A DNA stretch of 64,000 bases from Periweissella cryptocerci (lineage in GTDB: Bacteria; Bacillota; Bacilli; Lactobacillales; Lactobacillaceae), in the NCBI RefSeq assembly GCF_004358325.1, contig NZ_CP037940.1, forward strand, positions 1,240,001 through 1,304,000, written 5' to 3'. The position numbers were made by a program, and so were the translations under genes. Of this stretch, positions 58,446-64,000 are shown one piece after another; the stretch's first letter is position 1, and each line of letters opens with the position of its first letter. The notes beneath the pieces were generated by a model. The model worked only from the letters and a program-made list of their open reading frames with translations, was not told where the DNA came from and searched no databases.

Positions 58446-61400
58446 TTACTTGGTTTCTTGTTCTGCCTTCATTTGTTCTTCAATGTCTGCAATTGAGTAG
58501 ACACCTTCAGCAGTAGCAACTGGAGTACCAACAGTCTTAGATTGAATGTCACGGTATTGTTGCATACCAGTACCGGCAGGAATAATCTTACCGATAATAA
58601 CATTTTCCTTAAGACCAACCAATGGATCATTCTTACCACGAATAGCGGCATCAGTAAGCACACGCGTAGTTTCTTGGAATGATGCGGCAGACAAGAAACT
58701 ATTAGTTTCAAGTGAAGCCTTAGTAATCCCAAGAAGCACTGGACGTGCAGTTGCTGGAATACCTCCAGTGATAACTGTTTGTGCAACAGCATCACGGAAG
58801 TCGTTAATATCGATCAAGTTACCTGGCAACATGTCAGTATCACCTGGATCCATCACGCGAACCTTACGGAGCATTTGACGCGCCATAACTTCCACGTGCT
58901 TATCAGCAACTTCAACCCCTTGCATCCGGTAAACCTTTTGGATTTCACGCAAGATGTAGATTTCAGTAGAAAGAACATCACGAACTTGGATCAATTGCTT
59001 TGGATCAATTGAACCATCATTCAAAGCGTCACCACGGTGAATGTGATCACCTTCCGCAACACGTACACGAGCTGCCAATGGCAATGTGTAAGTACGCGTA
59101 TCAGTTTCACCTTGAATAGTGATTTCCTTAGTACGTTCTGCTGGGTTTTCTTCGATTGATTCAACTGTACCAGTAACTTCAGTGATTTCGGCACGCCCCT
59201 TAGGGTTACGTGATTCAAAGATTTCTTGAACACGAGGAAGCCCTTGGGTAATATCGTTACCACCAGACACACCACCAGTGTGGAAGTTACGCATAGTCAA
59301 TTGAGTACCAGGTTCACCGATTGATTGAGCGGCAACAGTACCAACTGCTTCACCAACTTCAACTTCGTCACCAGTAGCCATGTTACGTCCATAACAGTGT
59401 TCACAAACACCGTGCTTAGTGTTACAAGTGAATGCTGAACGGATAGTAACCTTTTCGATACCAGCTTCAACAATGGCCTTAGCCTTGTCTTCGTCGATCA
59501 TTTGGTTAGAACGGATGATAACTTCGCCAGTTTCTGGGTTCTTGATAGTCTTCATTGCGTAACGGCCAAGGATACGGTCGTACAATGATTCGATGACTTC
59601 ATTACCTTCCATAAATGCATATACGTCAAGTCCGCGGTCAGTTCCACAATCAACTTCACGAATAATAACATCTTGGGCCACGTCAACCAAACGACGAGTC
59701 AAGTAACCAGAATCGGCAGTCTTCAAGGCCGTATCAGTCATACCTTTACGAGCCCCGTGGGTAGAAATAAACATTTCCAACACTGACAAACCTTCACGGA
59801 AGTTCGCGATGATTGGCAATTCCATGATTCGACCACTTGGAGAAGCCATCAAACCACGCATACCAGCAAGTTGTGTAAAGTTAGAGATGTTACCACGAGC
59901 ACCTGAGTCAGACATCATGAAGATTGGGTTAGTAGTTTCAAAACTTTCAATAAGCTTTTGTTGGATTTGATCCTTAGCTCCGTTCCAAATACTAATAACA
60001 CGTTCATAACGTTCATCATCGGTGATCAAACCACGACGGAATTGCTTAGTAACAACAGCAACTTGTTTGTGGGCATCTTCAACGATATCAGCTTTTTCAG
60101 GCAATTCAGTAACGTCGGCCGCACCCACAGTCAAACCAGAAATCGTTGATTCTTCATAACCAAGGTCTTTCATACGGTCCAATAAGAGTGAAGTTTCAGT
60201 AACTTTGTATTGCTTGTAAACTTCGGCAATAACATCTGACAAGAAGCCCTTCTTGAATGGTGGAACAACAGGTTGATCCTTCAAGAATTCCTTCAAATCA
60301 GTACCAGGTTCGATGAAGTACTTATCATCAACACCAAGTGTCAAGGCAGCTTCAGTAGGTTCATTCAAGTAGTGGAAATCACCGGGCAAGATGTTGTTGA
60401 AAATCAACTTACCAACTGTAGTTACCAAGATTTTATCGCGTTGTTCAGGTGTAAACGGCTTTGCAGCTGGGAATGATGAAGTTTGGACACCAATCCGTGT
60501 GTGCCAGTGCACATACTTGTTTTGGTAGGCAATTTGGGCTTCGTTCAGATCCTTAAAGATCATTCCTTCACCTTCACGGCCAGCTTCTTCAGTTGTTAAG
60601 TAGTAGTTACCGATAACCATATCTTGAGATGGGGCCACGATTGGCTTACCATCCTTAGGTGCCAAGATGTGTCCAGCAGCTAACATTAACAAACGAGCTT
60701 CAGCTTGCGCTTCATCAGACAATGGCACGTGAATGGCCATTTGGTCACCATCGAAATCGGCGTTATATGCTTCAGTAACCAATGGGTGTAAACGCATTGC
60801 TTTACCAGAAACTAACACAGGTTCGAAGGCTTGAATACCAAGACGGTGCAAAGTAGGTGCCCGGTTCAAAAGAACTGGGTGTTCCTTGATTACGTCTTCA
60901 AGTACGTCCATGACATCATCGTCACGACGGTCAATCTTACGCTTAGCATTCTTGATGTTTGATGCAAGTTCACGTGAAACCAATTCCTTCATGATGAAAG
61001 GCTTGAAGAGTTCCAACGCCATTTGACGTGGAAGACCCATTTGGTTCATCTTCAAGAATGGTCCAACGTCGATAACTGAACGACCAGAGTAGTCAACACG
61101 CTTACCAAGCAAGTTTTGACGGAAACGTCCTTGCTTACCCTTCAACATGTGTGAAAGTGACTTCAATGGACGGTTACCAGGACCAGCAACTGGACGACCA
61201 CGACGACCGTTATCAATCAATGCATCAACAGCTTCTTGCAACATCCGCTTTTCGTTTTGCACGATGATACCAGGGGCATTCAAATCAAGCAAACGCTTCA
61301 AACGGTTGTTACGGTTGATAACCCGACGGTACAAGTCATTCAAGTCAGAAGTAGCGAAACGGCCACCTTCAAGTTGAACCATTGGACGCAAGTCAGGTGG

Positions 61401-62114
61401 AATAACTGGAATCACATCCATAACCATCCATGATGGCTTGTTACCTGATTGGAAGAAGGCTTCAATAATGTCCAAACGACGAACCGCACGGGTACGCTTT
61501 TGTCCTGAGGCTTCCTTCAAATCATGCTTAAGTGATTCAGCTTCTTTAGCAAGGTCAACGTCATCCAACAAAGTCTTAACGGCTTCGGCACCCATGGCTG
61601 CTTGGAATTCGTTACCATATTCAAGCTTCAATTCGCGATATTCGCGTTCTGAAAGCAATTGTTTCTTTTCAAGTGGAGTATCACCAGCTTCAGTAACAAC
61701 GTATGAAGCAAAGTAGATAATTTCTTCCAATGAACGGGGGCTCATGTCAAGCACAAGACCCATCCGTGAAGGAATACCCTTGAAGTACCAGATGTGAGTT
61801 ACTGGGGCTGCAAGTTCGATGTGACCCATACGTTCGCGACGAACCTTGGCACGTGTAACTTCAACACCACAGCGATCACAAACGATACCCTTGTAACGAA
61901 TACGCTTGTACTTACCACAGGCGCATTCCCAGTCTTTAGTAGGTCCAAAAATCCGTTCGTCGAAGAGTCCGTCTTTTTCAGGCTTCAAAGTCCGGTAGTT
62001 AATGGTTTCGGGCTTTTTAACTTCCCCGTAAGACCAGCTACGAATCTTATCTGGCGATGCCAGACCGATTTGCATGCTTTCAAACTTATTAACATCAATC
62101 AAAGGATTGACCAC
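58446..62114 (-). CDS. rpoC: RNA polymerase beta' subunit
   Basis: 1222 residues. Zinc site 1 C64, C66, C79, C82 (C-A-C-G ... C-D-R-C-G); active-site [11 protein letters not shown] that binds the catalytic magnesium; bridge helix and trigger loop near the [13 protein letters not shown] segment; zinc site 2 [11 protein letters not shown]. Six bases behind rpoB, one operon. Confidence 0.98.
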   Translation of the reverse strand: MVNPLIDVNKFESMQIGLASPDKIRSWSYGEVKKPETINYRTLKPEKDGLFDERIFGPTKDWECACGKYKRIRYKGIVCDRCGVEVTRAKVRRERMGHIELAAPVTHIWYFKGIPSRMGLVLDMSPRSLEEIIYFASYVVTEAGDTPLEKKQLLSEREYRELKLEYGNEFQAAMGAEAVKTLLDDVDLAKEAESLKHDLKEASGQKRTRAVRRLDIIEAFFQSGNKPSWMVMDVIPVIPPDLRPMVQLEGGRFATSDLNDLYRRVINRNNRLKRLLDLNAPGIIVQNEKRMLQEAVDALIDNGRRGRPVAGPGNRPLKSLSHMLKGKQGRFRQNLLGKRVDYSGRSVIDVGPFLKMNQMGLPRQMALELFKPFIMKELVSRELASNIKNAKRKIDRRDDDVMDVLEDVIKEHPVLLNRAPTLHRLGIQAFEPVLVSGKAMRLHPLVTEAYNADFDGDQMAIHVPLSDEAQAEARLLMLAAGHILAPKDGKPIVAPSQDMVIGNYYLTTEEAGREGEGMIFKDLNEAQIAYQNKYVHWHTRIGVQTSSFPAAKPFTPEQRDKILVTTVGKLIFNNILPGDFHYLNEPTEAALTLGVDDKYFIEPGTDLKEFLKDQPVVPPFKKGFLSDVIAEVYKQYKVTETSLLLDRMKDLGYEESTISGLTVGAADVTELPEKADIVEDAHKQVAVVTKQFRRGLITDDERYERVISIWNGAKDQIQQKLIESFETTNPIFMMSDSGARGNISNFTQLAGMRGLMASPSGRIMELPIIANFREGLSVLEMFISTHGARKGMTDTALKTADSGYLTRRLVDVAQDVIIREVDCGTDRGLDVYAFMEGNEVIESLYDRILGRYAMKTIKNPETGEVIIRSNQMIDEDKAKAIVEAGIEKVTIRSAFTCNTKHGVCEHCYGRNMATGDEVEVGEAVGTVAAQSIGEPGTQLTMRNFHTGGVSGGNDITQGLPRVQEIFESRNPKGRAEITEVTGTVESIEENPAERTKEITIQGETDTRTYTLPLAARVRVAEGDHIHRGDALNDGSIDPKQLIQVRDVLSTEIYILREIQKVYRMQGVEVADKHVEVMARQMLRKVRVMDPGDTDMLPGNLIDINDFRDAVAQTVITGGIPATARPVLLGITKASLETNSFLSAASFQETTRVLTDAAIRGKNDPLVGLKENVIIGKIIPAGTGMQQYRDIQSKTVGTPVATAEGVYSIADIEEQMKAEQETK

Positions 62115-62120
62115 CTTTCA

Positions 62121-64000
62121 TTATTCTTGTTCAGCAGTTTCCGCTTGTTGTGGTGCTTCCGCTTGTTCAGTTGGGTGTTCAGCGGCGTATTTTGCCAATG
62201 CATCAACATTAACAACATCGTCGTCATCTTCATCCATATCGCGGAGTTCAATTTCTTGTTTATCGTGGTCGAGGACCTTCATGTCCAAACCAAGTGATTG
62301 CAATTCTTTAACAAGCACACGGAATGATTCAGGAACACCAGGTTGTGGGATTGGTTCACCCTTAACGATGGCTTCATAAGTCTTCACACGACCAACAACG
62401 TCATCTGACTTGTAAGTCAAGATTTCTTGCAATGTGTAAGCAGCCCCGTAAGCTTCGAGGGCCCAAACTTCCATTTCACCGAAACGTTGGCCACCAAATT
62501 GTGCTTTACCACCAAGTGGTTGTTGCGTAACTAATGAGTAAGGTCCGATTGAACGAGCGTGGATCTTATCGTCAACCATGTGGGCCAATTTCATGTAGTG
62601 CATTGAACCAACGGCAATTCGGTTATCGAAGGCTTCACCGGTACGACCGTCATAAAGGACCGTCTTACCATCTGCTGGCAAGCCAGCTTCACGCACAGCA
62701 TCCCAGATATCTTTATCTGAAGCACCATCAAATACTGGTGATGCCATGTGAACGCCAAGCGTGCGTGCTGCCATACCCAAGTGAAGTTCAAGTACTTGAC
62801 CAATGTTCATCCGTGAAGGCACACCCATTGGTGAAAGCATGATATCGATTGGTGTACCATCTGGCATGTAAGGCATGTCTTCTGATGGAACAACGATTGA
62901 AACGGTACCCTTGTTACCGTGACGACCGGCCATCTTATCACCAACTTGAATCTTACGCTTTTGCGCGATGTAAACACGAACCATCATGTTAACACCAGGT
63001 GAAAGTTCGTCACCGTTTTCACGAGTGAAGATTTTAACGTCTTGGACGATACCTCCACCACCGTGGGGAACCTTAAGTGAAGTATCACGAACTTCGCGAG
63101 CCTTTTCACCAAAGATAGCGTGCAACAAACGTTCTTCAGCTGATAATTCAGTAACACCCTTAGGAGTTACCTTACCAACTAAGATATCACCATCATCAAC
63201 TTCGGCACCAATGCGGATAACCCCCATTGCGTCGAGGTCTTTAAGTTGTTCTTCACCAACGTTAGGGATTTCACGAGTCATTTCTTCAGGTCCGAGCTTT
63301 GTATCACGGGCTTCTGATTCCAATTCTTCGATGTGGATTGAAGTGTAGACATCTTCACGAATCAAACGTTCGTTCAAGATGATGGCATCTTCAAAGTTGT
63401 AACCCTTCCAAGTCATAAAGGCAATCAATGGGTTTTGACCCAAGGCGAGTTCACCTTGTTCCATTGATGGACCATCAGCAATCACTTCGTCAGCATCAAT
63501 CTTTTCACCGACTTTAACAATTGGACGTTGGTTGTAGTTCTTACCTGAGTTTGAACGACGGAACTTCATCAACTTGTAAGTATCTAATGAACCATCTTCG
63601 CGACGGATGCGAATTTCGCGACCATCAACATATTCAACTTCACCGGCGTTCTTAGCGATCATGGCAACCCCAGAATCGTGCGCGGCCTTGTATTCAATCC
63701 CAGTACCAACAAGTGGTGCGTGAGGATCAACCAAAGGAACCGCTTGACGTTGCATGTTGGCACCCATCAAAGCACGGTTTGAGTCATCGTTTTCCAAGAA
63801 AGGAATGTTAGCAGTGGCAACCGCAACAACTTGCTTAGGAGAAACGTCCATGTAGTCAACGTTTTCAATAGAAGTTTCGATATTGTCATCAGCAGCACGG
63901 GCCATAACAGTTTCGGTAACAAAAGTACCGTCATCGTTCAATGGTGTGTTGGCTTGGGCAATAACAAAGTTATCTTCTTCGTCGGCAGTCAAGTAATCAA
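62121..64000 (-). CDS. rpoB: RNA polymerase beta subunit, C-terminal part (5' end outside window)
   Basis: The frame is open at the window end. About 626 residues of the C-terminal half are seen, starting after the rifampicin-binding cluster, so resistance changes cannot be judged. [15 protein letters not shown] and the [19 protein letters not shown] clamp-binding region are typical. The C-terminus is a long acidic and Gln/Ala-rich tail ([15 protein letters not shown]), longer than in many relatives. Confidence 0.98.
   Translation of the reverse strand, partial: DYLTADEEDNFVIAQANTPLNDDGTFVTETVMARAADDNIETSIENVDYMDVSPKQVVAVATANIPFLENDDSNRALMGANMQRQAVPLVDPHAPLVGTGIEYKAAHDSGVAMIAKNAGEVEYVDGREIRIRREDGSLDTYKLMKFRRSNSGKNYNQRPIVKVGEKIDADEVIADGPSMEQGELALGQNPLIAFMTWKGYNFEDAIILNERLIREDVYTSIHIEELESEARDTKLGPEEMTREIPNVGEEQLKDLDAMGVIRIGAEVDDGDILVGKVTPKGVTELSAEERLLHAIFGEKAREVRDTSLKVPHGGGGIVQDVKIFTRENGDELSPGVNMMVRVYIAQKRKIQVGDKMAGRHGNKGTVSIVVPSEDMPYMPDGTPIDIMLSPMGVPSRMNIGQVLELHLGMAARTLGVHMASPVFDGASDKDIWDAVREAGLPADGKTVLYDGRTGEAFDNRIAVGSMHYMKLAHMVDDKIHARSIGPYSLVTQQPLGGKAQFGGQRFGEMEVWALEAYGAAYTLQEILTYKSDDVVGRVKTYEAIVKGEPIPQPGVPESFRVLVKELQSLGLDMKVLDHDKQEIELRDMDEDDDDVVNVDALAKYAAEHPTEQAEAPQQAETAEQE

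Overview
The window comes from a Gram-positive bacterium of the order Lactobacillales. The best guess is the Weissella/Leuconostoc branch of Lactobacillaceae. The grounds are the str, S10-spc-alpha and rpoBC blocks, a short 186-residue adenylate kinase, a zinc-type S14, a three-gene UbiD-type gallate decarboxylase operon (lpdC-lpdB-lpdD), Mor-like small regulators and many lipobox lipoproteins. The genus is an inference and was not checked against a database.

Layout. (1) 1-4.3 kb: a guanine riboswitch with an expression-platform terminator precedes guaB, followed by guaA. The guaB product is a tandem fusion of two CBS-less IMP dehydrogenase units, and the second unit has lost the catalytic cysteine loop. 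(2) 4.3-8.5 kb: directly after the guaA 3' end, a known island integration hotspot, lies an AT-rich cassette of unrecognised genes: a small membrane protein, a TerB-like coiled-coil protein and a 416-residue partner. (3) 8.6-17.3 kb: a cell-envelope region on the minus strand. It holds a polysaccharide deacetylase, three of the window's four paralogous lipoproteins, a PrsW-like intramembrane protease with a zinc ribbon and twelve 36-bp repeats, a zinc-ribbon/PDZ membrane protein and a class A beta-lactamase-like lipoprotein. (4) 17.4-30.1 kb: small Mor-like regulators, an SDR oxidoreductase, a WYL regulator, the lpdCBD operon with a LysR regulator and a matching operator, a fourth lipoprotein, a TauE/SafE permease and a ROK repressor. 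(5) 31-45 kb: the S10-spc-alpha ribosomal operon, rpsJ to rplQ, including secY, adk, infA and rpoA. (6) 45-53 kb: accessory genes between rpsJ and fusA (nicotinamidase-like hydrolase, MupG, a lone PTS EIIC, potABCD). (7) 53.5-64 kb: rpsL-rpsG-fusA, a prepilin peptidase, rpoC and the 3' part of rpoB.

The most striking unexplained signal is a family of four intergenic elements, all in the same orientation: 17842-18221, 48919-49302, 30325-30795 and 57665-58385. They form two sequence subfamilies with one shared fold. A 17-bp long-range helix closes the core, and its sequence differs between subfamilies while pairing is kept. Internal helices also covary. This points to a large structured RNA, or a mobile element that encodes one. 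I could not match it to a named RNA family.

Working together: purine control (riboswitch and PurR-like boxes) feeds GMP synthesis. The envelope region looks like a surface-sensing and remodelling set. LysR and its site in front of lpdC give a substrate-induced phenolic acid decarboxylation unit. The remainder is the translation and transcription core, with local leader and attenuator structures.
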